This document shows, piece after piece, positions 14,871-26,549 of a DNA stretch of 41,614 nt. Below the pieces are notes generated by a model. The model saw nothing but the letters and a program-made list of their open reading frames with translations, was not told where the DNA came from and searched no databases. A program made the translations under genes and the position numbers. The stretch comes from CAWKGC01 sp963849005 (GTDB lineage: Bacteria; Pseudomonadota; Gammaproteobacteria; Burkholderiales; Usitatibacteraceae): contig CAWKGC010000009.1 of assembly GCA_963849005.1 (NCBI GenBank), positions 1 through 41,614 of the forward strand. Direction: 5' to 3'. Every line of letters starts with the position of its first letter. Within the stretch, counting starts at the first letter, position 1.

Positions 14871-15326
14871 ATGGGAACAGTAGCGAACGAGTTCAAGTAT
14901 AGCGGCAGCGCCCCGGTGTCCTTCCCGACCCGGCTCGACCTGCGCTTTCGCGCGCCCGTGATCGGGTGCGTTGCCGTCGCTGCGATGGCGGTCGCCACGC
15001 TTGCCGTCGTGTCCGCCACGCCAATGGAGTTGGGCTGGCGGATCGCGCTGGTCGTCGCCATCGCGGCCGAGGCGCTCTGGGCGGCATGCGCGGTGCTCCG
15101 CACTGCCGGACTGAGACTTGATCGCGCGGGGCGGATCGAGGTGACGATGCGCGACGGCCGCACGTTCGCCGGGCAAGTGCGCGACGGCAGCTTCGTCGCG
15201 CCGTGGTTCACGACGGTGCGCTGGCAGCCCGACGGCAGCCTTTTCTCGCGCACGATCGCGGTGCTTCCCGACATGCTCTCCGGGCAGGATTTCCGGCAAT
15301 TGCGCGTGCTTCTCAAGTGGGCATAG
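14871..15326 (+). CDS. ygfX: YgfX-like (CptA) membrane protein
   Basis: A 151-residue protein. Two transmembrane helices lie at about residues 30-50 (IGCVAVAAMAVATLAVV) and 57-77, followed by a cytoplasmic part VTMRDGRTFAGQVRDGSFVAPWFTTVRW with SRTIAVLPDMLSGQDFRQLRVLLKW at the end. This is the YgfX/CptA layout, and the place next to ygfZ agrees with enterobacteria, where ygfX lies with sdhE beside ygfZ. ATG 14871 has GGGGGAG just upstream, 12 nt from the divergent ygfZ start. E. coli YgfX was reported as a toxin acting on cytoskeletal proteins; no sdhE is adjacent here, so a toxin role is not supported by context. Confidence 0.75.
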   Translation: MGTVANEFKYSGSAPVSFPTRLDLRFRAPVIGCVAVAAMAVATLAVVSATPMELGWRIALVVAIAAEALWAACAVLRTAGLRLDRAGRIEVTMRDGRTFAGQVRDGSFVAPWFTTVRWQPDGSLFSRTIAVLPDMLSGQDFRQLRVLLKWA

Positions 15327-15473
15327 GCAAGGGGCGTCGCGCAGCGGACAATGGTTCAGCCCGAATTGCGGCCGATCCTGAATTCGAGCAAGCGGGCCGG
15401 TCATTCGATGCGAACGGCCGTCGTCATTTGCCGAAGGAATCGAGGCCGTCGGATATTTGGAAAGGGGCATTCC

Positions 15474-15947
15474 ATGACTTGGCTTCGCCTGTTTTTCATG
15501 CTCCTCGGCGGACTCGGCGCAGCGTCGAGCCAGGCGCTGACGCCATTGCCGGATGCCAGCCCTGCCTTTTTTGCCGGTGACTGGATCGGCACGGGCGCCA
15601 ATGACCAATTCTGTTTCATTCGCTTGCGGCCCGACGGCGTCGGCACCGTGCTCGTCAGCAGCGCCAGCGGCGACTGGCTTGGCGCAAGCATTCGCTGGCG
15701 CAACCAGCGCCAGAGCATCGTACTGGTCGAATTCAGCGCTTTGCCCGCCGAACCGCGCCGACGCCTGATGCCCCTGTCCCAACTGGCCCTGCGCAGCGGC
15801 ATCAACCGGACCATTCACCTGAAATTGAATGAGGACATTCCTGGCTGCGAACTGCAGTTGCGTGCCGACGTGCTGCGGCGTGCCGGACAGGCGGACATGC
15901 TGCTCGACAACCCGGCCGGCGCAGGGAAACCCGATGGCGGAAAATGA
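15474..15947 (+). CDS. hypothetical secreted protein
   Basis: A 157-residue product I do not recognise. ATG 15474 has AAAGGGG a few nt upstream. A signal peptide (MTWLRLFFMLLGGLGAASSQA) is cut near SQA. The mature part has two aromatic strand-like segments (FFAGDWIGTGANDQFCFIRLRPDG; WLGASIRWRNQRQSIVLVEF) and two Cys, suggesting a small periplasmic beta-rich protein with one possible disulfide. It overlaps the next gene by 14 nt. The two genes use more AT-rich codons than their neighbours. The 147 nt before it show no clear signal. Confidence 0.6.
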   Translation: MTWLRLFFMLLGGLGAASSQALTPLPDASPAFFAGDWIGTGANDQFCFIRLRPDGVGTVLVSSASGDWLGASIRWRNQRQSIVLVEFSALPAEPRRRLMPLSQLALRSGINRTIHLKLNEDIPGCELQLRADVLRRAGQADMLLDNPAGAGKPDGGK

Positions 15948-16428
15948 TCTCGCCAGCCGGCCGCCCGCCAGCGGCCGCAAGGAACAGCCCGTCGTTTGGC
16001 TTCTGCGACTCTTCTGGCCGCTACCGGGTGCGGTTGCCGGGGCAGCTGCGGGGTTTCACCTGTACTTTCGACAGCCGGGACTCAACACCGATACCGCAGC
16101 ACCCCTCATTTTCGCCGCCCTCTGGGCATTGGGCGGGATGATGCTGGGCGCGTTGTTCGCCAGCATTGCCGCGTGGTTGATCGAATCCGGCCTGCGCCGC
16201 TTGTTCCCCGCCCGCCAGTTGATCACAGCCAGTCTCACCATGCTTTGCCTGGTTGGCATCTGCCTCACGCTATATGCGCCGATCGAAGCTCGCCTTCCCG
16301 CCCTGTTCTGGCCACCGCACCAAGCGGAGCCGTCGCGCGCTTTGCCGTCGTCCAGGCCATCGCCGTGCATGCAAGCGCCGCCCTCCGACCGCCAGGCGCG
16401 TCAATCCTGGGAACTTGAATGCCGCTGA
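15934..16428 (+). CDS. hypothetical membrane protein
   Basis: A 164-residue product with three hydrophobic helices: PLPGAVAGAAAGFHLYF, LIFAALWALGGMMLGALFASIAAWLI and LITASLTMLCLVGICLTLYA. ATG 15934 overlaps the preceding gene by 14 nt, so the two are probably one operon. The last 35 residues (HQAEPSRALPSSRPS...) look unlike the rest; another frame from about 16330 (ARFAVVQAIAVHASAALRPP, stop at 16418) looks equally plausible, so a small frameshift near 16320 cannot be excluded. No family recognised. Inner-membrane location inferred. Confidence 0.55.
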   Translation: MAENDLASRPPASGRKEQPVVWLLRLFWPLPGAVAGAAAGFHLYFRQPGLNTDTAAPLIFAALWALGGMMLGALFASIAAWLIESGLRRLFPARQLITASLTMLCLVGICLTLYAPIEARLPALFWPPHQAEPSRALPSSRPSPCMQAPPSDRQARQSWELECR

Positions 16429-16493
16429 ATCTGCGAGGCCCGCGCAGCAAAGACCACGCGACGATTGGCACATGGATGGGTTAATATGTTGCA

Positions 16494-17549
16494 ATGCACA
16501 AAAAACCTGTACGGGCGAAGCCTGCGCTTCGCCGCAAGCCCCTTCTGGTCGACCTCGCCTTGCAGGGCGGGGGTTCGCATGGCGCGTTCACCTGGGGTGT
16601 GCTCGACCGCCTGCTGGAGGAGTCCTGGCTCACCTTCGACGGCATCTCGGGAACGTCGGCCGGCGCGATGAACGCGGCGGTGATGGCGAGCGGCCATGCG
16701 CACGGCGGCGCCGATGGCGCGCGGGCCGCGCTCGAGGCGTTCTGGAAGACCGTGTCGGACGCGTCGCGGTTCAGCCCCATGCGCCGCGGGCCGCTGGAAA
16801 TGCTGACCGGCCGGTGGACGCTGGAAAATTCGCCGATGTACATGGCCGCTGAACTCGCTTCGCGCGTCTTTTCGCCCTACGACTTCAATCCTTCGGGCGC
16901 CAATCCGCTGAGCGAGATCCTTGCGCAATCGGTCGATTTCGATGCCCTGGCCGGCTCGAAGATCAAGCTGTTCATCACCGCGACCAACGTGCGCACCGGG
17001 AGCGGGCACGTGTTTCGCAATGCCGAGATCACCCCCGACGTGCTGCTCGCGTCCGGTTGCCTGCCGACCATGTTCCAGGCGGTGGAGATGATCGACGGCG
17101 AGGCGTACTGGGACGGCGGCTATTCGGGCAACCCCACGATCACGCCGCTGGTCCGGGAGTGCCAGTCGCACGACACGATCCTGGTGCAGATCAATCCGAT
17201 CGTGCGCGACGAGATCCCGAAAACGGCGCGCGACATCCTCAACCGCCTGAACGAAGTGTCCTTCAACGCCCCGCTGCTCAAGGAACTGCGCATGATCGCG
17301 CTGCTCCACAAGGTCGCGGACCCGGGCCGGGGTGAAGGTGCGCTGTGGGCGAAGATGCGCATCCACCGCATCGCCACCGACCGGGTGACGGAGCTCGATT
17401 CCACTTCCAAGATGATCACCGAGTGGCCCTTCCTGTGCGGGCTGCGCGATGAAGGGCGCCGCACGGCGCAGTCGTTCCTCGATGCACACGCCGGGGATCT
17501 CGGCAAGCGCTCCACGCTGGACCTCGACGCGATGCTGGAGACACTCTGA
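16494..17549 (+). CDS. patatin-like phospholipase
   Basis: A 351-residue patatin-family lipid acyl hydrolase. The oxyanion-hole motif GGGSHG lies at residues 25-30, the nucleophile GTSAG at 53-57 (Ser55), and the dyad Asp in WDGGYSG at Asp207, so the Ser-Asp dyad is intact. No signal peptide; the basic N-terminus (MHKKPVRAKPALRRK) suggests a cytoplasmic or membrane-surface enzyme. Bacterial members act on phospholipids or on polyhydroxybutyrate granules. ATG 16494 follows an AT-rich TTAATATGTT with almost no leader. The stop TGA overlaps the probable CTG start of the permease, so the two genes are coupled. Confidence 0.92.
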   Translation: MHKKPVRAKPALRRKPLLVDLALQGGGSHGAFTWGVLDRLLEESWLTFDGISGTSAGAMNAAVMASGHAHGGADGARAALEAFWKTVSDASRFSPMRRGPLEMLTGRWTLENSPMYMAAELASRVFSPYDFNPSGANPLSEILAQSVDFDALAGSKIKLFITATNVRTGSGHVFRNAEITPDVLLASGCLPTMFQAVEMIDGEAYWDGGYSGNPTITPLVRECQSHDTILVQINPIVRDEIPKTARDILNRLNEVSFNAPLLKELRMIALLHKVADPGRGEGALWAKMRIHRIATDRVTELDSTSKMITEWPFLCGLRDEGRRTAQSFLDAHAGDLGKRSTLDLDAMLETL

Positions 17550-19003
17550 CTATCGGACTGCTCGGAATCCTGCTCGGCCTCGGGCTGCTCGTCTGGCTGG
17601 CCTATCGCGGCTGGAGCGTGCTCGGGCTCGCGCCGGTGGCCGCGCTGGTGGCCGCGGCCTTCGCGGGCGAGCCGCTGCTGGCGCACTGGACGCAGACCTT
17701 CATGGGCGCGGCGGCCGGATTCATCGCGCAGTTCTTCCCGCTGTTCCTGCTTGGCGCCTTGTTCGGCAAGCTGATGGACGACAGCGGCTCGGTCACGGCC
17801 ATCGCGAATTTCATGACCGAAAAGCTCGGGCCGAGCCGTTCCGTGCTGGCCGTCGTGCTCGCCGGCGCGCTGGTCACCTACGGCGGCGTGAGCCTGTTCG
17901 TGGCGATGTTCGTGATCGCGCCGATGGGGCAGGCGCTGTTCCGCGCCGCCAATATCCCGAACCGGCTGCTCCCGGCCGCCGTGATGCTGGGCACGACCAC
18001 CTTCACGATGTCGGCGCTGCCCGGGACGCCGGCGATCCAGAATGCGATACCGATGCCCTTCTTCGGCACCACGCCGTTCGCGGCGCCCGGGCTGGGCTTC
18101 ATCGCGGCCGGCATCATGCTCGGCTTCGGGATGTGGTGGCTCGCGCGCGCGGAAAAAATCGCGCGGCGCAATGGCGAAGGCTTTTCGGGCCCCCACTCGA
18201 CGGCCTCCAGCGCGGCGCACGACCCGCTGGTCCGCGAACGCGCCACGGCGTCGCACGAGTTCGACCCGGCCGAGGTCGAGCACGGCAGCCGCAGCACGCA
18301 GCTGCCGGGGATCGCGGTCGCGATGCTGCCGCTCGTCGTCGTGATGACGGTCAACCTGGCGATGTCGATGCTGGTGCTGCCGCGCATGGACACGGCCTTC
18401 CTCGCCGAGATGCGCTGGGGCGGGGCGTCGCTTGCCAGCGTCGGCGGCGTGTGGTCGGTGATCGTCGCGCTGGCCTCTGCGATCGTCGTCCTTTTCATCT
18501 TCAATCGCGGGCGCCTCGCCTCGCTGCGCGACACGGTGGACGCCGGGCTGAACGCATCCGCGCTGCCCGTGATCAGCGTGGCCAGCCTGGTCGGCTTCGG
18601 CGCGGTGGTCGCATCGCTGCCCGCCTTCGCGATGGTGCGCGACTGGGTGCTCGGCATCGAAGGCGGCCCGCTGGTCGGGCTGGCGGTGGCCACCAACGTG
18701 CTGTCGGCGCTCACCGGATCGGCCTCGGGAGGACTCACCATCGCCCTCGGGGCATTGGGCGAGACCTACATGCAGCTGGCCGAGCTGTACGGCATCGCCC
18801 CGGCCTTGATGCACCGTGTGGCGGTGATCGGCGCCGGTTCGCTCGACAGCCTGCCGCACAACGGTGCGGTCGTGACCCTGCTCGCGGTTTGCGGCGCGAC
18901 GCACAAGGAAAGCTATTTCGACATCGTGATGGTCGGCATCGTCAGCGCGCTGCTCGCGCTGGTTGCGGTGATCGCGCTGGGCTCGGCCTTCGGTTCGTTC
19001 TAG
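17546..19003 (+). CDS. GntP-family permease (gluconate/hydroxybutyrate-type)
   Basis: A 485-residue transporter with about twelve helices. Family sequence includes YGGVSLFVAMFVIAPMGQALF, LPGTPAIQNAIPMPFFGTTPFAAPG, LTGSASGGLTIALGALG and the C-terminal LDSLPHNGAVVTLL, as in GntP-type proton symporters. The 'SLPHNGA' form is close to the hydroxybutyrate-permease branch, which would suit a patatin or depolymerase next door. The first possible ATG/GTG/TTG is GTG 17618, but that removes TM helix 1. The conserved first helix (TIGLLGILLGLGLLVWLAYRGW) is in frame upstream and begins directly after CTG 17546-17548, which overlaps the patatin stop as CTGA. I therefore take CTG as the likely start. Confidence 0.88.
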   Translation: MTIGLLGILLGLGLLVWLAYRGWSVLGLAPVAALVAAAFAGEPLLAHWTQTFMGAAAGFIAQFFPLFLLGALFGKLMDDSGSVTAIANFMTEKLGPSRSVLAVVLAGALVTYGGVSLFVAMFVIAPMGQALFRAANIPNRLLPAAVMLGTTTFTMSALPGTPAIQNAIPMPFFGTTPFAAPGLGFIAAGIMLGFGMWWLARAEKIARRNGEGFSGPHSTASSAAHDPLVRERATASHEFDPAEVEHGSRSTQLPGIAVAMLPLVVVMTVNLAMSMLVLPRMDTAFLAEMRWGGASLASVGGVWSVIVALASAIVVLFIFNRGRLASLRDTVDAGLNASALPVISVASLVGFGAVVASLPAFAMVRDWVLGIEGGPLVGLAVATNVLSALTGSASGGLTIALGALGETYMQLAELYGIAPALMHRVAVIGAGSLDSLPHNGAVVTLLAVCGATHKESYFDIVMVGIVSALLALVAVIALGSAFGSF

Positions 19004-19141
19004 CAAATCGGATTCATCGGGGAACCGGGGAAAGAGCAAGGAGTCGGCAAGGCCGGGGGTTTGCGCAGGACGATCCAGGAATCGCGAATCCGGGCCGCGA
19101 ACGTTGTTGCAGCCGCCCGATGCATCCGCAGGCAGCCTTCG

Positions 19142-19192
19142 GCGCCTCCAATATAATTGCAGTCCATGAATCCGCAAGACGCGCCCATGCAG
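19142..19192 (+). repeat. upstream copy of the purL promoter and first codons
   Basis: This 51-bp segment matches 19796-19846 at 47 of 51 positions, at an offset of 654 bp. It carries the -10 TATAAT (19152-19157), an 8-nt spacer and an ATG followed by codons for MNPQDAP. The copy at purL has the same -10, spacer and codons. Confidence 0.9.
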
Positions 19193-19213
19193 AACCTTGG
19201 GGCTGACCGGTGA
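19166..19213 (+). CDS. 15-codon upstream reading frame derived from the purL start
   Basis: ATG 19166 opens a frame of 15 codons, MNPQDAPMQNLGADR, ending at TGA 19211-19213. The first seven residues equal those of PurL. The TGA overlaps the GTG start of the next gene (GTGA), so ribosomes that start at the strong leaderless ATG could terminate and restart on the SRPBCC gene. Whether the peptide itself matters is unknown. Confidence 0.45.
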   Translation: MNPQDAPMQNLGADR

Positions 19214-19773
19214 CCGAAAAAGTAATGGTGGACGTGCGCCGCGACGGCCGCCGATTCGAGGCCGAGGCGGTGCTCGATCTTGCCGCCGACGCCCAGACCG
19301 TCTGGGAAACGATCACGGACTATGGCGCGATGTCGCGTTTCATGCCGGGCATCCGCGCCTGCCGCGTGATCGAGCGCAAGACGCGGGCGGACGAGGTTGA
19401 GCACCTGGTCGTCGAGCAGAAGGGCGAGTTCCGTTTCCTGCTGTTCGCGCAGTCGATGACCGTGCTCCTGAACATCGAGCACGAGCACTTGCGTGTCGCC
19501 GAGGCGAAGGCCGTGCGCTTCGACCTTGGACTGTTGAAGCGACGCGCGATCGATGTGTTCGAGGGTCGCTACGAGCTGGCGGCGATAGCTGCGCGCCGTG
19601 GCCCGCCGAGGGTGAAACTGCGCTACACCGCGTTGATCGGGCTGCTCCTGCCGCCTCCGCCGGCGATCGGCAGCATGGCAGTGCGGCAAAACCTCGCGGC
19701 CCAGCTCAACGCAGTGGCAGAGGAAGTCGCCCGGCGCTGTTCCCGGCCGCGGCCAGCGTCACGCGGCCGTTGA
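19210..19773 (+). CDS. SRPBCC-family (polyketide cyclase/START-like) protein
   Basis: A 187-residue protein with a helix-grip fold pattern: VDVRRDGRRFEAEAVLDLAADAQTVWETITDYGAMSRFMPGIRACRVIER at the N-terminus and a C-terminal amphipathic helix (MAVRQNLAAQLNAVAEEVARR). This matches SRPBCC/cyclase-dehydrase proteins, which bind hydrophobic small molecules. GTG 19210 is the start, overlapping the stop of the upstream short frame. It lies between two copies of the purL promoter, so it may have been inserted there or the promoter copied. Ligand unknown. Confidence 0.8.
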   Translation: MTEKVMVDVRRDGRRFEAEAVLDLAADAQTVWETITDYGAMSRFMPGIRACRVIERKTRADEVEHLVVEQKGEFRFLLFAQSMTVLLNIEHEHLRVAEAKAVRFDLGLLKRRAIDVFEGRYELAAIAARRGPPRVKLRYTALIGLLLPPPPAIGSMAVRQNLAAQLNAVAEEVARRCSRPRPASRGR

Positions 19774-19819
19774 AGCGCGCGAGGGCCGGGAGACTGCGCC
19801 TCCGCTATAATTGCACTCC

Positions 19820-23800
<3,981 letters not shown>

Positions 23801-23803
23801 GGC

Positions 23804-24514
23804 ATGGCATCCGACCGGCCGCAGTATCCCGGCAAGGAACTCGAGGCGATGTCGATCGCGGTGAACTACCACCGCTGGATCCTCGACGAATTCGCGCCCT
23901 ACCTCGGCGAGAACGTCGCGGAAGTCGGGGCCGGCAACGGCAGCGTGTCGAAGCTGATCCTCGAGCGGCCGGTGAAGCGCCTCACCGCGTTCGAGCCTTC
24001 GCGGAACATGTTTCCGCTGCTGCGCGAGGCGTTGGCGGGCGAAGGGCGGGCGGCAGTCGTCAATGACTTCTTCGGCCCGCAGCATGCGCAGGCGGGATTC
24101 GATTCGATCGCCTACATCAACGTCCTCGAGCACATCGAGGACGACCGCGCCGAGCTGGCCGGCGCGCTCGAGGCGCTGAAGCCGGGCGGGCACCTGCTGG
24201 TCTTCGTCCCCGCGCTGTCGTGGCTCTACAGCGACTTCGACAGGCAGATCGGCCACTTCCGGCGCTACCGTAAGAAGGGCCTTTCCGCCCTTGCCGGCGA
24301 TGCCGGTTTCACGATCGTCTCGGCGCGCTACTTCGACCTGGCCGGGGTCCTCCCCTGGTACGTCAACTTCGTCCTGTTGCGCAATTCGATCGGCAGCGGC
24401 AGCGTCTCCCTGTACGACAGGCTGGTCGTGCCGGTCATGCGCAACGTGGAACGCCTGGTCACGCCGCCCATCGGCAAGAACGTGCTGCTGGTCGCGCGGA
24501 AGAACGCGGGATAG
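23804..24514 (+). CDS. class I SAM-dependent methyltransferase
   Basis: A 236-residue Rossmann-fold methyltransferase. Motif I is AEVGAGNGSVSK (39-50), with an acidic residue ending strand 2 (AFEPSRNM), and motif IV-like YINVLEHIEDD; then LKPGGHLLVFVPAL. A C-terminal extension HFRRYRKKGLSALAGDAGFTIVSARYFDLAGVLPWYVNFVLLR resembles methyltransferases acting on lipids or glycans at the membrane. The start lies 3 nt after the purL stop, so co-transcription is likely, although no purine link is evident. Substrate unknown. Confidence 0.86.
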   Translation: MASDRPQYPGKELEAMSIAVNYHRWILDEFAPYLGENVAEVGAGNGSVSKLILERPVKRLTAFEPSRNMFPLLREALAGEGRAAVVNDFFGPQHAQAGFDSIAYINVLEHIEDDRAELAGALEALKPGGHLLVFVPALSWLYSDFDRQIGHFRRYRKKGLSALAGDAGFTIVSARYFDLAGVLPWYVNFVLLRNSIGSGSVSLYDRLVVPVMRNVERLVTPPIGKNVLLVARKNAG

Positions 24515-24526
24515 GGGGCGGAAAAA

Positions 24527-24844
24527 TTGGGGTCGGAGCCGAAATATTTCGTCGTGTGGCGCTACCGCGTCGATCCCGCGCAGCGGGCGAAGTTCGAGAA
24601 GGCGTATGGGACCAACGGCGAGTGGGCGAAGTTCTTCGCGCAGTCTCCCGCCTGGCTCGGCACGGAACTGCTCAAGGACGACGAGCGGGCGGACGAGTAC
24701 CTCACTATCGACCGCTGGGAATCCGAGGAGGCGTACTCGGGATTCCTCGCCGACCATGAGGGCGAATACGACAGGATCGACCGGCGCTGCGAGGCGCTCA
24801 CGTTCTCCGAGTCGCGCGTCGGCGCCTTCGGGCCATTGCCGTGA
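24527..24844 (+). CDS. antibiotic-biosynthesis-monooxygenase-like (ABM fold) protein
   Basis: A 105-residue dimeric alpha+beta barrel-type protein: the strand KYFVVWRYRVDPAQRAKFEKAYG, then AWLGTELLKDDERADEYLTIDRWESEEAYSGFLADH, typical of ABM/heme-degrading-like small proteins of unknown substrate. The start is odd. The first codons TTG GGG TCG GAG CCG AAA TAT come from a single arm of the GGGGTCAG repeat (24528-24553), so the native start seems to have been replaced. TTG 24527 follows GGGGGCGG at a reasonable distance; GTG 24556 is an alternative with a shorter N-terminus. It overlaps the GNAT gene by 4 nt. Confidence 0.72.
   Translation: MGSEPKYFVVWRYRVDPAQRAKFEKAYGTNGEWAKFFAQSPAWLGTELLKDDERADEYLTIDRWESEEAYSGFLADHEGEYDRIDRRCEALTFSESRVGAFGPLP
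24528..24553 (+). repeat. single arm of the third GGGGTCAG repeat type, inside a gene start
   Basis: The segment GGGGTCGGAGCCGAAATA and the following TTTCGTCG align with 11607-11632 with about five mismatches. No reverse arm is found nearby, so this is a half copy or decayed copy. Confidence 0.65.
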
Positions 24845-25317
24845 GCGCGTTCACATTTGCGAAGATGGACTCGGCGACGCTCCCGGCCGCGGAGGCGTTG
24901 TTCCGCGAGTTCCTCACCGCGGACCAGCATTACCTCGAGGCCGCGGCTGCCTATGGCGACGCCGGCCCGGGCGCCTTGCACCGCGCGCTCGAGCTGTTCC
25001 TCGCGCGGCCCGAGCTGGGCTTCGTGTGGATCGCGAAACGCGGCGGCGAAGTGCTCGGCTGCTGCGTGGCCTGTTACGCGATCTCGACCTCGCGCGGCAC
25101 GCTGGTCGCCAAGCTCGACGACGTCAACGTCCGCCCCGGGCGCGAAGGCGAAGGCATCGGCACGGCGATGCTGGAGGCGCTGAAGGAACAATTGCGCGGG
25201 GAGGGAGTGACGCGCATCGATACCGCGAGCCATGTCGACAATCCGGGCGCGATGCGCTTCTACGTTCGCCAGGGCTTCGTCACGCTGCGCGAAGAGCGCA
25301 TCTCCTGCCTGCTCTAG
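24841..25317 (+). CDS. GNAT-family N-acetyltransferase
   Basis: A 158-residue acetyltransferase. Acetyl-CoA-binding motif A is DVNVRPGREGEGIGTAMLEAL with the pattern R-x-x-G-x-G, followed by DTASHVDNPGAMRFYVRQGF (motif B). The N-terminal half reads FREFLTADQHYLEAA... and WIAKRGGEVLGCCVACY. GTG 24841 overlaps the preceding stop (GTGA), so it is translationally coupled with the ABM-fold gene; the pair may act on the same small molecule. The stop TAG is 4 nt from a perfect palindromic repeat shared with the convergent membrane protein gene. Confidence 0.86.
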   Translation: MSAFTFAKMDSATLPAAEALFREFLTADQHYLEAAAAYGDAGPGALHRALELFLARPELGFVWIAKRGGEVLGCCVACYAISTSRGTLVAKLDDVNVRPGREGEGIGTAMLEALKEQLRGEGVTRIDTASHVDNPGAMRFYVRQGFVTLREERISCLL

Positions 25318-25320
25318 GAG

Positions 25321-25372
25321 AATAACGGGGTCAGGTTACATTTCCGCGGAAATGTAACCTGACCCCGTTATT
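25321..25372. repeat. perfect 52-bp palindrome, GGGGTCAG family
   Basis: Two 26-nt arms of the GGGGTCAGGTTACATTTCC type meet with no loop (centre between 25346 and 25347). The right end contains the TTA that is the TAA stop of the leftward gene. It fills the gap between convergent genes. Confidence 0.93.
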
Positions 25373-25766
25373 TGCGGTCGAGGCGGGCGCCGATCCAGGC
25401 CGCGGCGCCCACGCCGAGCATCACGCCGGCCGCCTGCCAAAGCGGGATGAAGACGAACAGCAGCCCGGCCTGCGCGTCGGGCTTCGGGAAGAGGAAGGCC
25501 TGCGCATAGATGGAAAGCCCGAAGACCGCGGCCACGGTCGCTGTCAGCAGCAGCAATCCTGCCTCCACCTTGCCCACCGTCCTGCCGCCCGTGCGCCACC
25601 AAAGCAGCCCGTAGGGCAACACGCACCACGAGGCGAAAAGCGGCGCGACGATGATCGCCATGATTTCGCGCAGCTCGATCGCATGGAAGAAGATCGCGAG
25701 CGTGGCCAGCATCGCAAAGCCGAGCACGGCGCGAAGCACGCCGCGCAGCATTTCAGGTGTGGGCAT
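25368..25766 (-). CDS. hypothetical four-helix membrane protein
   Basis: A 132-residue protein with four hydrophobic helices: VLGFAMLATLAIFFHAI, IMAIIVAPLFASWCVLPYGLLWW, AGLLLLTATVAAVFGLSIYA and GLLFVFIPLWQAAGVMLG. The C-terminus is short and basic (GARLDRK). Start ATG 25764-25766. No family recognised; inner-membrane location expected. The stop codon lies inside the end of the perfect palindromic repeat. It is divergent from the alpha/beta hydrolase at 25838. Confidence 0.65.
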   Translation of the reverse strand: MPTPEMLRGVLRAVLGFAMLATLAIFFHAIELREIMAIIVAPLFASWCVLPYGLLWWRTGGRTVGKVEAGLLLLTATVAAVFGLSIYAQAFLFPKPDAQAGLLFVFIPLWQAAGVMLGVGAAAWIGARLDRK

Positions 25767-25837
25767 CCGCGCATCCTAGGCCGGGGCGGGAAAAAGAAAC
25801 AGTACGGCGGGTGGCGGCGGCAATTACACTAGCCGAC

Positions 25838-26545
25838 ATGGCAAAACCCAACCTGCTCATCCTTCCCGGGCTGCTCAACGACGACCGCCTCTGGCAACGG
25901 CAGGTGACCGACCTCAAGCAGTCGGCAACCTGCAAGGTCGTGGGACTCGGCACATCGGACACCATCTCGGCCATGGCCATCTCGGCGCTGCGCCAGGCGC
26001 CGCCCGGGCCGCTTGCCGTCGCCGGCCTTTCGATGGGCGGGTACGTGGCGCTCGAGATCGTGCGGCAGGCGCCCGAGCGCGTCGTCGGGCTCGCGCTTTT
26101 CGACACCAGCGCCCGTCCCGACAGCGAGCAGGCCACCGCCGACCGCCAGCGCATGATGAAGATGGCGGAGACCGATTTCGAGCGCGTGGTGAAGGCGCTT
26201 TTGCCGAAGATGGTGCTTCCGGAAAACCTGAACAATCCCGCGATCGGCGGCCTGTTCACGGCGATGGCGATGTCGCTCGGCAAGGAGGTCTATCTCCGCC
26301 AGCAGCGCGCGATCATCGGGCGCGTGGACAGCAGGCCGACGCTGGCGAAGATCAAGTGCCCGACGCTGGTCTTCTGCGGCCGCGACGACCAGCTCACGCC
26401 GACGGCGTTGCACGAGGAGATCGCGACCGCGATCGCCGGCTCGCGCCTCGTGGTCGCGGAGAAGTGCGCGCACCTGTCGCCGCTGGAGCAGCCGCACATG
26501 GTGAGCATGAACCTGGTGCACTGGCTGTCGGGACTGAAGGGCTGA
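25838..26545 (+). CDS. alpha/beta hydrolase
   Basis: A 235-residue hydrolase with the classical short alpha/beta form: LLILPGLLNDDRLW near the N-terminus (oxyanion-hole region), nucleophile elbow GLSMGG at 63-68 (Ser65), acid residue in CGRDDQLTP, and His in AEKCAHLSPLEQP. All three catalytic positions are present. No signal peptide. ATG 25838 lies 7 nt after TACACT (25825-25830), so the mRNA may be leaderless; the frame upstream to 25757 is over unlike sequence. Substrate unknown. A strong terminator follows the stop. Confidence 0.88.
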   Translation: MAKPNLLILPGLLNDDRLWQRQVTDLKQSATCKVVGLGTSDTISAMAISALRQAPPGPLAVAGLSMGGYVALEIVRQAPERVVGLALFDTSARPDSEQATADRQRMMKMAETDFERVVKALLPKMVLPENLNNPAIGGLFTAMAMSLGKEVYLRQQRAIIGRVDSRPTLAKIKCPTLVFCGRDDQLTPTALHEEIATAIAGSRLVVAEKCAHLSPLEQPHMVSMNLVHWLSGLKG

Positions 26546-26549
26546 AAGG

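Noticed and set aside
14871..15326. Toxin-antitoxin system with YgfX
   Set aside because: No sdhE/CptB-like partner lies next to it; the neighbours are ygfZ and an unrelated secreted protein.
19811..19819. TTG 19811 as purL start
   Set aside because: It overlaps the last base of TATAAT and precedes the expected transcript start; ATG 19820 has conserved spacing in both promoter copies.
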